16,127 nucleotides of DNA from Arcobacter sp. UBA7394. GTDB taxonomy: Bacteria; Campylobacterota; Campylobacteria; Campylobacterales; Arcobacteraceae. The translations under genes and the position numbers were made by a program. Of this stretch, positions 7,066 to 15,564 are shown piece after piece (the first letter of the stretch is position 1; each line of letters begins with the position of its first letter). Location of the stretch: assembly GCA_002470185.1 (NCBI GenBank), contig DKNG01000197.1, positions 4,595-20,721 of the forward strand, read 5' to 3'. Below the pieces are notes generated by a model, which was not told where the DNA came from, made no database searches, and saw nothing but the letters and a program-made list of their open reading frames with translations.

Positions 7066-7827
7066 TTAAATCCTTACAGGAATGTTATTGTCCCTTAAAT
7101 ATCTTTTTAAATCCATAATATCAATTTCTTTAAAGTGGAAAATAGATGCAGCTAAAGCAGCACTTGCTCCACAATCAAAGGCTTCTTTCATATGTTCCAT
7201 AGTTCCAGCACCACCAGAAGCAATTACAGGAATATCTACAACAGAAGAAATTTGTGAAGTAATATCTAATTCAAACCCAGTTTTAGCGCCATCAGTATCC
7301 ATAGATGTTAGTAAAATTTCACCAGCACCTCTGTTATATACTTCTTTTGCCCAAGCAACTGCATCTAAACCAGTATCTTCTCTACCACCTTTTACAAAAA
7401 CATGGTATGAGCCATCGGCTACTTTTTTTACATCAATAGCAGTTACTATACACTGGCTTCCAAATCTTTGTGCACCTTCATTAATTAAATCAGGATTTGT
7501 TACAGCAGAAGAGTTAATTGAAACTTTGTCACAACCAACATTTAATAGTTTATAAATATCATCTAATTTTCTAATTCCTCCACCTACAGTTAGGGGAATA
7601 AATACTTCTTGTGCAACTTTTTTTACAATATCAACAATAGTTCCTCTATTTTCATGACTTGCTGTAATATCTAAAAAAGTTATTTCATCGGCACCTTCGT
7701 TATTATATCTTTTTGCAACTTCTACAGGATCCCCTGCATCACGAAGTCCAACAAAGTTAACGCCTTTTACAACTCTTCCGTTATCAACATCTAAACATGG
7801 TATAATTCTTTTTGCAAAACTACTCAA
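7066..7827 (-). CDS. hisF: Imidazole glycerol phosphate synthase, cyclase subunit
   Basis: HisF is the (beta/alpha)8-barrel subunit of the HisFH complex. It uses ammonia from HisH to make imidazole glycerol phosphate and AICAR in histidine synthesis. The catalytic aspartates are D13 ([12 protein letters not shown]) and D132 (VTAIDVKK), and LTVGGGIR (79-86) binds phosphate. I place the start at TTG 7827-7825 ([14 protein letters not shown]). It has AAAGGA seven bases upstream and gives 253 residues, the normal length. The open frame continues to 7992 without a better start, but that extension is absent from the family and would run antisense through rsmA. No other his gene is visible, so hisF is separated from the rest of its pathway. 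It leads the leftward operon. Confidence 0.95.
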   Translation of the reverse strand: MSSFAKRIIPCLDVDNGRVVKGVNFVGLRDAGDPVEVAKRYNNEGADEITFLDITASHENRGTIVDIVKKVAQEVFIPLTVGGGIRKLDDIYKLLNVGCDKVSINSSAVTNPDLINEGAQRFGSQCIVTAIDVKKVADGSYHVFVKGGREDTGLDAVAWAKEVYNRGAGEILLTSMDTDGAKTGFELDITSQISSVVDIPVIASGGAGTMEHMKEAFDCGASAALAASIFHFKEIDIMDLKRYLRDNNIPVRI

Positions 7828-7848
7828 ATAAATTCCTTTATTATTATT

Positions 7849-7877
7849 ACTATATATCTTATCTAATTGTAAGTTAA
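7849..7877 (-). promoter_or_regulatory. Probable promoter of the hisF operon
   Basis: On the - strand TTAACT (7877-7872) and TATAGT (7854-7849) are separated by 17 bases and would start transcription about 15 bases before the hisF TTG. The gap also holds the rsmA promoter in the opposite direction, so the two start regions share 73 bases. Other AT-rich hexamers nearby could serve instead. Confidence 0.4.
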
Positions 7878-7884
7878 AAGCAGA

Positions 7885-7890
7885 TATACT
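7885..7890 (+). promoter_or_regulatory. -10 box of the rsmA operon
   Basis: TATACT lies only ten bases before the rsmA ATG (7901). A start about seven bases downstream of the box would fall at 7896-7898, leaving an mRNA leader of three to five bases and no room for a ribosome binding site. No clear -35 box is present (TCTAAT at the 17-base position). Confidence 0.45.
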
Positions 7891-7900
7891 CTTCGCAATT

Positions 7901-8695
7901 ATGGAAAAAGTAAAAGCAAAAAAGAAATACGGACAAAATTTTTTAAAAGATACTACAGTTTTGGATAAGATCATCCAATCGATGCCCAACAATAATAACT
8001 ACGTTGTGGAGATTGGGCCTGGATTAGGTGATTTGACTAAAAACTTAGTCAAGTACAAAGATATGACTGCTTATGAAGTAGATACTGACTTAATCAGTAT
8101 TTTAGAGTCAAAATTTGCAATTGAAATGAAAGAGGATAAACTAAAACTGATCCACACTGATGTTTTAGAAGCTTGGGACAAGCAAAAAACTCTACATGAT
8201 GGTAGATATGACATGATTGCAAATCTGCCATACTATATTGCAACAAATATTATATTAAGAGCACTAGAAGACGATAACTGTGAGCACATTATAGTTATGA
8301 TTCAAAAAGAGGTAGCACAAAAGTTTACAGCACATGTAAATGAAAAAGAATTCTCTTCTTTAGGAATCATAAGTGAATCATTATCAATTGAAGCAAGGAT
8401 ACTATTTGATGTACCTCCTGAATCATTTGACCCACCGCCAAAAGTTATGTCGTCGATACTTTATATAAGAAAAGATATGAATAAATCAATTGAAAAAGGT
8501 TTTAAAGATTTTCTAAAAGCATGTTTTATGCAGCCTAGAAAAAAACTTTCTAAAAACCTATCTTCAGTTGTTGATAAATCATTTATATCCAAAATGTATG
8601 AAGAGCTTGAAATAAACGATAATATTAGACCTCATGAAGTAAGTTCATCTTTGTATAGCCAAATGTATACAAAGGTTAAAAATGGAAGAAATTAA
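7901..8695 (+). CDS. rsmA: 16S rRNA dimethyladenosine methyltransferase KsgA
   Basis: This SAM-dependent enzyme of 264 residues dimethylates two adjacent adenines (A1518 and A1519) in the 3' helix of 16S rRNA, a late checkpoint in small-subunit assembly. KKKYGQNFL (7-15) is the family's N-terminal signature. EIGPGLG (37-43) is SAM motif I and NLPYY (108-112) is the catalytic motif [11 protein letters not shown] is also typical. The start fits the family N-terminus, but no ribosome binding site precedes it: the upstream sequence is a -10 box and CTTCGCAATT. The mRNA may therefore be leaderless or nearly so. The last 14 bases overlap rnj, whose ribosome binding site (AAAGG) lies inside rsmA. 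It leads the rightward operon of seven genes. Confidence 0.96.
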   Translation: MEKVKAKKKYGQNFLKDTTVLDKIIQSMPNNNNYVVEIGPGLGDLTKNLVKYKDMTAYEVDTDLISILESKFAIEMKEDKLKLIHTDVLEAWDKQKTLHDGRYDMIANLPYYIATNIILRALEDDNCEHIIVMIQKEVAQKFTAHVNEKEFSSLGIISESLSIEARILFDVPPESFDPPPKVMSSILYIRKDMNKSIEKGFKDFLKACFMQPRKKLSKNLSSVVDKSFISKMYEELEINDNIRPHEVSSSLYSQMYTKVKNGRN

Positions 8696-10646
8696 ACAAG
8701 AAGAGACTGTTGTAAACGAAAAAGTTACTAACACTGAAAGTACTGCTCCAAAAAACACTGAAAATACAGAAGCAAAAGAGCAAACAGAAACAAAAGAACC
8801 AGCTGAGAAAACAGAACAAACTGAACAATCTAAGAAACCTAATCCAAATGCTAAAAAGAGAAAACCTAAGCCAAAGTTACCATTAAAAGGTCACGGATGG
8901 ATTAATGATCTTAAAAAAGCACATGCAATTAATGAGAAAATTCAAAAAGATAGATTAAACCCTCATTACAAATTAAACCTAAATACTAATGCAAAAATTA
9001 GAATTACTCCACTTGGTGGTCTAGGTGAAATTGGTGGAAATATGATGGTTATGGAAACTGAAAAGTGTGCCATTATCGTTGATGTTGGTATGAGTTTCCC
9101 TGATGATAATATGCATGGTGTTGATATTTTAATCCCTGATTTTACTTATATTAGAGAAATCAAGAATAAAATTGTAGGTATTGTTATTACTCATGGTCAT
9201 GAAGATCATATTGGTGCTATGCCTTATTTATTTAAAGAGATGCAATTCCCAGTTTATGGAACATCATTACCATTAGAAATGATTGGTTCAAAATTTGATG
9301 AACATAAAATGAGAGAACATAGAAAATATTTCAGAGCTATTCAAAAAAGAACTCCAATTAAAATTGGTGACTTTGAAGTAGAGTGGATGCACGTAACTCA
9401 CTCAATTATTGATTCATCTTGTATTGCTGTTAAAACAGAAGCAGGTACTGTAATTCATACTGGTGACTTTAAAATTGATCATACTCCATATGATGGTTAT
9501 CCAACTGATTTACATAGATTAGCTCATTATGGGGAAGAGGGTGTATTATTATTAACATCTGATTCAACTAATTCGCATTCACCAGGTTTTACAAGAACTG
9601 AAAAAACTGTTGGACCTACATTTGATAGAATTTTTGCAGGAGCAAAAGGTAGAGTTATTATGTCTACTTTCTCTTCTAACATCCACAGAGTTGCACAAGC
9701 AATTGATAGAGGATTAGCAGCAGGAAGAAAAATCTGTGTAATTGGTAGATCTATGGAGAAAAACTTAGACTTAGCAATGGGTCTTGGATATGTTAAATTC
9801 CCTAAAGATCAATTTATTGATGCACATGAAGTTAATAAATATAAAGATGAAGAAGTTCTAATTGTAACTACTGGTTCTCAAGGAGAATCAATGTCTGCAC
9901 TTTATAGAATGGCTATTCATGAGCATAGACATATTAAAATTAAACCAACAGATCAAATTGTATTATCAGCAAAAGCAATTCCTGGTAATGAAGCAAGTGT
10001 ATCTGGAATTATCAACCACTTATTAAAAGCTGGTGCTAAAGTTGCATACCAAGACTACGCTGATATTCACGTATCTGGTCACGCAGCACAAGAAGAACAA
10101 AAATTAATGTTAAGATTAGTTAAACCTAAATTCTTTATGCCAGTACATGGTGAGTATAACCATGCACTAAAACACGGTAAAACTGGTGTTGACTGTGGTG
10201 TATTAGAGCGAAACTTACACATTATGAGTGATGGAGAGCAAGTTGAAGTATCTCCTAAATATTTAAAGAAAGTTAAAACAGTTAAAACTGGTAAAGTTTA
10301 CATTGATAATCAATTAAATCACAAAATCTCTGATGATATTGTAATTGATAGACAAACAATGGCAAACGAGGGTGTTGTTATGATCGTTGCTCAGGTAAAT
10401 GAGAGTGACAGAACATTAGGCCAAAGACCAAAAGTTACATCATTCGGATTAGTTCCTGATAAACAAGATAAATTCTTCTCTAAAGAAATTGAAGATTTAT
10501 TAACAACATTCTTATCAAATGTAAAACCTGGTATTTTCAAAAATAACAGAATTTTAGAAGATGAAATTAGAAAAGTTGTTAGAAAACATTGTATTAGAAA
10601 ATATAAAAAATACCCAATGATTGTACCTACTGTATTTGTACAATAA
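8682..10646 (+). CDS. rnj: Ribonuclease J with N-terminal extension
   Basis: RNase J is a metallo-beta-lactamase/beta-CASP ribonuclease of 654 residues that carries out 5'-to-3' exonucleolytic and endonucleolytic RNA decay and rRNA maturation. It is the main degradative RNase in bacteria lacking RNase E. The two-zinc motif is HGHEDH (171-176), with further ligands in VTHSIIDSS and HTGDFKID. SGHAAQEEQ and MPVHGEYNH are beta-CASP and C-terminal MBL motifs. The first ~105 residues precede the conserved core. Residues 1-50 are rich in Glu, Thr and Lys; 51-68 are Lys/Pro-rich (KKPNPNAKKRKPKPKLPLKG); a charged helical stretch follows. The H. pylori enzyme also has a long N-terminal extension and partners the DEAD-box helicase RhpA. 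The overlap with rsmA and the 10-base gap to kdsD place it mid-operon. Confidence 0.96.
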   Translation: MEEIKQEETVVNEKVTNTESTAPKNTENTEAKEQTETKEPAEKTEQTEQSKKPNPNAKKRKPKPKLPLKGHGWINDLKKAHAINEKIQKDRLNPHYKLNLNTNAKIRITPLGGLGEIGGNMMVMETEKCAIIVDVGMSFPDDNMHGVDILIPDFTYIREIKNKIVGIVITHGHEDHIGAMPYLFKEMQFPVYGTSLPLEMIGSKFDEHKMREHRKYFRAIQKRTPIKIGDFEVEWMHVTHSIIDSSCIAVKTEAGTVIHTGDFKIDHTPYDGYPTDLHRLAHYGEEGVLLLTSDSTNSHSPGFTRTEKTVGPTFDRIFAGAKGRVIMSTFSSNIHRVAQAIDRGLAAGRKICVIGRSMEKNLDLAMGLGYVKFPKDQFIDAHEVNKYKDEEVLIVTTGSQGESMSALYRMAIHEHRHIKIKPTDQIVLSAKAIPGNEASVSGIINHLLKAGAKVAYQDYADIHVSGHAAQEEQKLMLRLVKPKFFMPVHGEYNHALKHGKTGVDCGVLERNLHIMSDGEQVEVSPKYLKKVKTVKTGKVYIDNQLNHKISDDIVIDRQTMANEGVVMIVAQVNESDRTLGQRPKVTSFGLVPDKQDKFFSKEIEDLLTTFLSNVKPGIFKNNRILEDEIRKVVRKHCIRKYKKYPMIVPTVFVQ

Positions 10647-10656
10647 GGAAGAAACA

Positions 10657-11619
10657 ATGAACTTTAATGAAATTATTAAAGAAACATTACAAACAGAAGC
10701 AAAAGCGTTAGAAATAGCAGCAAGTAACTTATCTTTTGATATAGAGAAAGCTGTTGACTTAATAATGAACTCAAAAGGTAAACTTATCGTAACTGGTGTT
10801 GGTAAATCTGGTCTTGTTGGAGCTAAAATAGCTGCAACATTGGCTAGTACTGGTACTAGTTCATTCTTTTTACATCCTACAGAAGCTATGCATGGAGATT
10901 TAGGAATGATTGGAAAAGACGATATTGTTTTAGGTCTTTCTTATAGTGGAGAGAGTGAAGAACTAGTTCAGATCTTACCACATTTAAAAAGATTTAATAT
11001 CCCTTTAATTTCAATGGCTAGAGATGAAAACTCAACTTTAGCAAAATATTCAGATATTTTTATAAATATAAAAGTAGAAAAAGAGGGTTGTCCTTTAGAT
11101 GCAGCACCAATGTCTTCTACTACATTAACAATGGCTATGGGAGATGCTTTAGCTGTATGTTTAATGAAAAAGAGAAATTTCCAAAAAGAAGACTTTGCTT
11201 CTTTCCATCCTGGTGGAAGTTTAGGAAAACAACTATTTATTAAGGTAGATGACTTACTAAGAAAAGATAATCTTCCAATCGTTTCACGTGAAACAAAACT
11301 TAAAGATGCAATCATTGTAATGAGTGAGGGTAGATTAGGTAATGTTATTATTACTGATGAAAACGATGAACTAGTTGGACTTTTAAGTGATGGTGACTTA
11401 AGAAGAGCCCTTATGAATGAAGATTTTTCAATGGAATGCGCAGTTGAGACAATTGCAACACTGAATCCTAAAACATTAAAAAATAAAGATTTATTAGCAA
11501 GTGATGCTATTCAAGTAGTAGAAGATTTTAAAATTCAATTACTTGTAGTTACAGATGATAACAATAAATTAGTTGGTGTTTTACATATTCACGATTTAAT
11601 AGAAGCTGGAATAAAATAA
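10657..11619 (+). CDS. kdsD: Arabinose-5-phosphate isomerase (KpsF/KdsD)
   Basis: This cytoplasmic enzyme of 320 residues converts ribulose 5-phosphate to arabinose 5-phosphate, the first step towards Kdo for the lipopolysaccharide inner core. A SIS domain spans about 35-170 and two CBS repeats about 205-320. With a constant offset of nine from E. coli KdsD, the catalytic set K59, E111, E152 and H193 corresponds to K50, E102, E143 and H184; all four are present (GKSG, SGESEE, KEGCPL, FHPGG). I chose the ATG at 10657, with AAGGA seven bases before it; an upstream frame-extension to 10621 lacks a site and lies inside rnj. The stop and the rluB start share one base (TAATG). No capsule genes are nearby, so a lipopolysaccharide role is likelier than a capsule one. 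Confidence 0.93.
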   Translation: MNFNEIIKETLQTEAKALEIAASNLSFDIEKAVDLIMNSKGKLIVTGVGKSGLVGAKIAATLASTGTSSFFLHPTEAMHGDLGMIGKDDIVLGLSYSGESEELVQILPHLKRFNIPLISMARDENSTLAKYSDIFINIKVEKEGCPLDAAPMSSTTLTMAMGDALAVCLMKKRNFQKEDFASFHPGGSLGKQLFIKVDDLLRKDNLPIVSRETKLKDAIIVMSEGRLGNVIITDENDELVGLLSDGDLRRALMNEDFSMECAVETIATLNPKTLKNKDLLASDAIQVVEDFKIQLLVVTDDNNKLVGVLHIHDLIEAGIK

Positions 11620-12428
11620 TGAAACAAAATGAAAATGAAGAACAAGACCTTATTAGATTAAATAAGTTTCTTTCTCATAATAGTAGCTACTCAAGAAGAG
11701 AAGCTGATAAATTAATAGAAGAGGGTAAGGTTAAAGTTAACGGTAAAGTTGTAACTAATCTTGCTACAAAAGTAACAAATAGAGATGATGTTTTAATTAA
11801 CAAAAAAATCATCAAAGAAGATAAAAATAGAATGGTTACTGTAATCATCTATAATAAGCCTAAGGGCGAAATTGTATCTAAGAATGACCCACAAGGCAGA
11901 AAAACTATTTTTGATAGCTTAGAGAGAAAATATAAGCACTATATGCCTGTAGGAAGACTTGATTATGCTTCTGAAGGTCTATTATTATTAACAGATTCTG
12001 TTGATGTTGTAAATGCTTTAACTCATTCTGATTTAGAAAGAGTATATAAACTAAAAGTAAATGGTTTAATTACTCCAAAAGTTGAAGAAGCTATGAAAAC
12101 TGGACTTGAACTTGAAGATGCAAGTGTTGGTGGACATAAAAATTCAAAAGTTAAATCAATGAGTTTTAAACCATTTATTGCTTATGATATTCAAAAAAAC
12201 GATGAGAAGTTCTCTAGAATTAGAGTATCTATATCTGAAGGTAAAAATAGAGAATTAAGAAGATTCTTCGGACACTTTGGACTAGATGTACTTGACTTAA
12301 AAAGATATGAATTTGGTGGGATTTCACTAAACAACTTACCTACAGGAAAGTCAAGATTCCTATCAAGAGAAGAGTATAGAGATTTAAGACACTTCCTAGA
12401 TAGCGAAGAAAATGGATCTTTCAAATAA
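11619..12428 (+). CDS. rluB: 23S rRNA pseudouridine synthase, RsuA/RluB family
   Basis: This 269-residue rRNA pseudouridine synthase isomerises a uridine in rRNA; in the RluB branch the target is U2605 of 23S rRNA. An S4 RNA-binding domain spans about 11-65 (LIRLNKFLSHNSSYSRREAD). The catalytic domain holds VGRLDYASEGLLLLTD, with D115 as the nucleophile. NRELRRFFGHFGLDVLDLKR is a typical C-terminal block. RsuA, RluB, RluE and RluF share this architecture, so the exact target is inferred; RluB is the usual single member in Campylobacterota. The gene starts within the kdsD stop (TAATG) with only a weak GGAA upstream, so it probably depends on coupling. Its last 17 bases overlap rarA. Confidence 0.88.
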   Translation: MKQNENEEQDLIRLNKFLSHNSSYSRREADKLIEEGKVKVNGKVVTNLATKVTNRDDVLINKKIIKEDKNRMVTVIIYNKPKGEIVSKNDPQGRKTIFDSLERKYKHYMPVGRLDYASEGLLLLTDSVDVVNALTHSDLERVYKLKVNGLITPKVEEAMKTGLELEDASVGGHKNSKVKSMSFKPFIAYDIQKNDEKFSRIRVSISEGKNRELRRFFGHFGLDVLDLKRYEFGGISLNNLPTGKSRFLSREEYRDLRHFLDSEENGSFK

Positions 12429-13593
12429 ACTAAGACCAACAAGTTTAGATAACTTCGTTGGTCAATCTCATATAATCTCAAAAAACAAAGCTCTATACAA
12501 ACTAATAAAACAAAAAGATATTCCTCACTTATTTTTCTACGGTAAACCGGGAACTGGAAAAACTACACTAGCAAAAATTATTGCAAAAGAAATAAATACA
12601 GACTATTACTATTTTAATGCCACAAGTATTAAAGTAGAGGATTTAAGAAAAGTATTTGATAGATATAAAAATGCATTGATCAAACCACTTATATTTATTG
12701 ATGAAGTTCATAGGCTTTCAAAGAATCAACAAGAAGTATTATTACCCATTATGGAAAGTTACAGTGCAATTATAATTGGAGCTAGTACAGAAAATCCATT
12801 TTTTACATTAACAAATGCAATTAGATCAAGATCTTTTCTTTATGAATTTAAAGCCTTTACTAAAGAAGAAATGATAAAAATACTAGCTAAAGCTACTGAT
12901 GAAGTTGATGTAAGTTTTACATCAAGTGCAAAAGAATATCTTATAGTTTCAAGCTCTGGCGATGCTAGAGCTATGCTTACTTTATTAAACTTTGCATATA
13001 AAGTATCAAAAGAAATTGATATAGATTTATTAAGAGAATTAAGAGAAAATGTTATTGGAGATGGAGTTTCATCATCAGATTCCCATTATGATTTAGCAAG
13101 TGCAATGATAAAATCTATCAGAGGTTCAGATGTTGATGCTTCATTATATTATCTATCAAGATTAATAAATGGAGGGGAGAGTGTTGATTTTATTACTAGA
13201 AGATTAGTAATATTTGCAAGTGAAGATATTGGAAACGCAAATCCTAATGCTTTTAATTTGGCAGTTAATACTATGCAAGCTTGTAATAAAATTGGCTATC
13301 CAGAATCAAGAATAATGTTAGGGCAGTGTATTATCTATTTGGCATCCTCTCCTAAGTCTAATAGTGCTTATAAAGCTATAAACAAAGCACTTCATGAAGT
13401 TAAAGATGGTAAAATATTAGAAGTACCTAAACATTTAGATTCACAACATATTGGCTATTTATATCCACATGATTTTGGTGGATATGTGGAACAAGAGTAT
13501 TTAAAAGAAGATTTAAAGCTTTATGAGAGCCAAAATATTGGTTTTGAGAAAACACTAAATGAATGGATAAAGAAAATTAAAAACAAGGAATAA
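12412..13593 (+). CDS. rarA: Replication-associated recombination ATPase RarA/MgsA
   Basis: This AAA+ ATPase of 393 residues is related to clamp-loader subunits. In other bacteria it acts at stalled replication forks and interacts with single-strand binding protein. Walker A is GKPGTGKTT (44-52), Walker B is LIFIDEVH (93-100), sensor 1 is STENP (125-129), and an arginine finger lies in RSRSF (138-142). The N-terminus (LRPTSLDNFVGQ) matches the family start, supporting this ATG. The C-terminal MgsA domain ends with LYPHDFGGYVEQEYL, a family hallmark. It is slightly shorter than the E. coli protein (447). The start overlaps rluB by 17 bases with a poor ribosome binding site (GCGAAGAAA), so translation is probably coupled. 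A DNA-repair gene in an RNA-processing operon is notable, but I have no direct functional link. Confidence 0.94.
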   Translation: MDLSNKLRPTSLDNFVGQSHIISKNKALYKLIKQKDIPHLFFYGKPGTGKTTLAKIIAKEINTDYYYFNATSIKVEDLRKVFDRYKNALIKPLIFIDEVHRLSKNQQEVLLPIMESYSAIIIGASTENPFFTLTNAIRSRSFLYEFKAFTKEEMIKILAKATDEVDVSFTSSAKEYLIVSSSGDARAMLTLLNFAYKVSKEIDIDLLRELRENVIGDGVSSSDSHYDLASAMIKSIRGSDVDASLYYLSRLINGGESVDFITRRLVIFASEDIGNANPNAFNLAVNTMQACNKIGYPESRIMLGQCIIYLASSPKSNSAYKAINKALHEVKDGKILEVPKHLDSQHIGYLYPHDFGGYVEQEYLKEDLKLYESQNIGFEKTLNEWIKKIKNKE

Positions 13594-13594
13594 G

Positions 13595-14119
13595 ATGGAA
13601 TATTACAGTTGGATATTGACATTTCATGTAATGTCATTCATGTCATGGATGGCAATGCTTTTTTACTTGCCTAGATTATATGTTTACCATGTAGAGCATA
13701 AAAATAAAAAAGATTACACAGATATTGTTAAAATTCAAGAATTTAAAATATATAAATATATTGGAATGCCCGCTATGTGGGCAACAATAGCTAGTGGTGC
13801 TGTAATGTTATATTTAAATCCATATTTATTATCTGCTGAAGCTGGTGGATGGATGCATGCAAAACTATTATTTGCTTTTTTACTAGTGATATATTCTTTA
13901 TCTTTAGAGAAATATAGAAAAGAGTTAGAAGTAGATAACTTTACAAAAAGCGGTAATTTCTTTAGAGCATATAATGAAGTTCCAACTATTCTATCTTTGT
14001 TAATTGTAGGGTATGTTATTACTAAAACATTCTCAATTTTATTTACAGTAATTACCTTAGCATTAGGTGCATTTATTGTATATAAAGTATTAAAACAAAC
14101 ACCGAAAGATGCAAAATGA
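13595..14119 (+). CDS. hemJ: Protoporphyrinogen IX oxidase HemJ
   Basis: This integral membrane protein of 174 residues belongs to the HemJ (UPF0093) family, which oxidises protoporphyrinogen IX to protoporphyrin IX in haem synthesis. Four to five hydrophobic helices are visible, at about 5-27, 55-75, 88-105, 130-147 and 149-165. The conserved histidine in the first helix is H11. WMHAK (86-90) and RAYNEVP (124-130) match the family's W-M-H-x-K and R-x-x-N-E-x-P patterns. AAGGA lies five bases before the ATG, and one base separates it from the rarA stop. Its TGA overlaps the start of the next gene as ATGA. No other haem gene is nearby. The family call is strong; the activity is from work on other HemJ proteins. 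Confidence 0.9.
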   Translation: MEYYSWILTFHVMSFMSWMAMLFYLPRLYVYHVEHKNKKDYTDIVKIQEFKIYKYIGMPAMWATIASGAVMLYLNPYLLSAEAGGWMHAKLLFAFLLVIYSLSLEKYRKELEVDNFTKSGNFFRAYNEVPTILSLLIVGYVITKTFSILFTVITLALGAFIVYKVLKQTPKDAK

Positions 14120-15522
14120 TTTTTGATAAATATTACGTATTAGATACAAATATATTATTAGAAGATGCAAATAATATATTCAAACTATCAGAAGAGGGTA
14201 AGAATCTTATTATTCTTCCTGAAACAGTTCTAGATGAAATTGACAGTAAAAAAAGCGGTTTTGAAGAGATCAATTTTCAAGCTAGAGAGTTTGCTAGAAT
14301 ATTAGAGAACTCTGATATCAAAAGCTCAAGTAAAAATGGTTTATATAAAATAATTAGATTAGAGATAATAGATCACAATAATACAACTATAGATATCATC
14401 TCTAAAGAAGAATATGATGTTAATATCAAAAGTGTTTCGCCTAATATTATAAATGATAGAAAGATACTTGAAATAGCTAAGTTTGCAAATCTTTATTATG
14501 AAGAAGAGGTTGAATTTTTATCACTAGATATAATGGCTAGAACAAGAGCAATATCTCTTGATATAAAAACAGATGCATTAAGTGGTTCAAAAAAAGATGA
14601 ATTTAACTATGAGTTTGTTAAAGAAATCACGATAAACTTTGAAGATCAAGAGAACTTAGATAACCAAGAAATCATAAACTTTGATAAAGAATACAAGCCA
14701 TATAACTACTCTTATTGTTTTAAAATCAAATCTTCAGATCAAGTAATACTTGCAAATATTCAAAACAAGAGAATTAAAGTATTAGATGAAGTAGAGGTTA
14801 GAAACCAAATAATTACTCCTTTAAATAAAGAGCAACTGTTCTTTTCAAATGCACTACTAAATCATTTCTATAATGTATTGATAGTTGAAGCAAAAGCTGG
14901 ATCAGGTAAAACATTATTAGCTTTAAGTGCTGCGCTAAAATTAGTAAGACAGAAATACTTCCAAAGAATTATATATATTAGAAACTCAATTGAATCAGTT
15001 GATAAGGGTGAAGATGTTGGATACTTGCCAGGTCTTGAAGAAAAGTTCAAAATATATAACCATCCACTTATGGATAGTTTAGACTATATCATTAGAAGCG
15101 AATACAAGCGTAAGAAATCAAAAAAGAACCCTGAGGCAATGCCTGAGTTAGATGAACAAGAATTAAGCGCTAGAATAGAGCAGATGATCGCTAATTATAG
15201 TATTGAAACTATGTGGGTAGGTGAGATGAGAGGTAGAACACTTTCAAATGCAATTGTAATCATTGATGAAGCACAAAATATGTCAAATAAAACAATGCAA
15301 ATGGTTCTATCAAGAATTGATAATACTTGTAAAGTTACGATCCTAGGATCAAATAAACAAATCGATAACTTTTATGTAAATAAATACACAAATGCTTTAA
15401 CAACACTTTTAAAATCCACTAAAGAAGAAAGTGCTTTAGTTAATACTTTTGCCATTAAATTACAAAAAGTATTAAGAGGGCCAATTACTGAATGGGCCGA
15501 ACAAATATTCACTAAAAAATAA
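14116..15522 (+). CDS. phoH: PIN domain-PhoH ATPase fusion (PhoH2/YlaK type)
   Basis: This 468-residue protein fuses a PIN ribonuclease domain (about 1-150) to a PhoH ATPase domain (about 235-468). Mycobacterial PhoH2 with this layout unwinds and cleaves RNA. PIN acidic residues are visible at D10 (VLDTN), E36/D40 (LPETVLDEID), D114 (NDRK) and D138 (LDIMAR), so the nuclease site looks intact. Walker A is AKAGSGKT (259-266) and Walker B is IVIIDE (380-385). The later motif, usually GDPxQID, reads GSNKQID (411-417), with Ser for the conserved Asp. An insert rich in Lys and Glu lies at about 328-350. The start overlaps hemJ as ATGA. It is the last gene of the operon, followed by a 13-bp hairpin. 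With rnj it suggests a shared RNA-decay role, which is inference. Confidence 0.9.
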   Translation: MIFDKYYVLDTNILLEDANNIFKLSEEGKNLIILPETVLDEIDSKKSGFEEINFQAREFARILENSDIKSSSKNGLYKIIRLEIIDHNNTTIDIISKEEYDVNIKSVSPNIINDRKILEIAKFANLYYEEEVEFLSLDIMARTRAISLDIKTDALSGSKKDEFNYEFVKEITINFEDQENLDNQEIINFDKEYKPYNYSYCFKIKSSDQVILANIQNKRIKVLDEVEVRNQIITPLNKEQLFFSNALLNHFYNVLIVEAKAGSGKTLLALSAALKLVRQKYFQRIIYIRNSIESVDKGEDVGYLPGLEEKFKIYNHPLMDSLDYIIRSEYKRKKSKKNPEAMPELDEQELSARIEQMIANYSIETMWVGEMRGRTLSNAIVIIDEAQNMSNKTMQMVLSRIDNTCKVTILGSNKQIDNFYVNKYTNALTTLLKSTKEESALVNTFAIKLQKVLRGPITEWAEQIFTKK

Positions 15523-15532
15523 AAAAACTAAA

Positions 15533-15564
15533 CTAAATATCTTTGTAAATTCAAAGATATTTAG
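15533..15564. terminator. 13-bp hairpin after the PIN-PhoH gene
   Basis: CTAAATATCTTTG (15533-15545) pairs perfectly with CAAAGATATTTAG (15552-15564) around a six-base loop, TAAATT. It lies ten bases after the stop codon. On the + strand no T-run follows; on the - strand the A-rich tract at 15515-15528 gives a T-run, so the element is a better intrinsic terminator for leftward transcripts. It probably ends the rsmA operon and may also block antisense transcription. Confidence 0.65.

Noticed and set aside
7082..7555. 157-codon open frame on the + strand
   Set aside because: It is antisense within hisF, whose protein is clearly conserved; its composition is that of a reverse-frame shadow and it has no ribosome binding site.
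7828..7992. Upstream extension of hisF to an ATG at 7992
   Set aside because: It would add 55 residues not found in HisF and run antisense through rsmA; the TTG at 7827 has a good ribosome binding site and gives the normal length.
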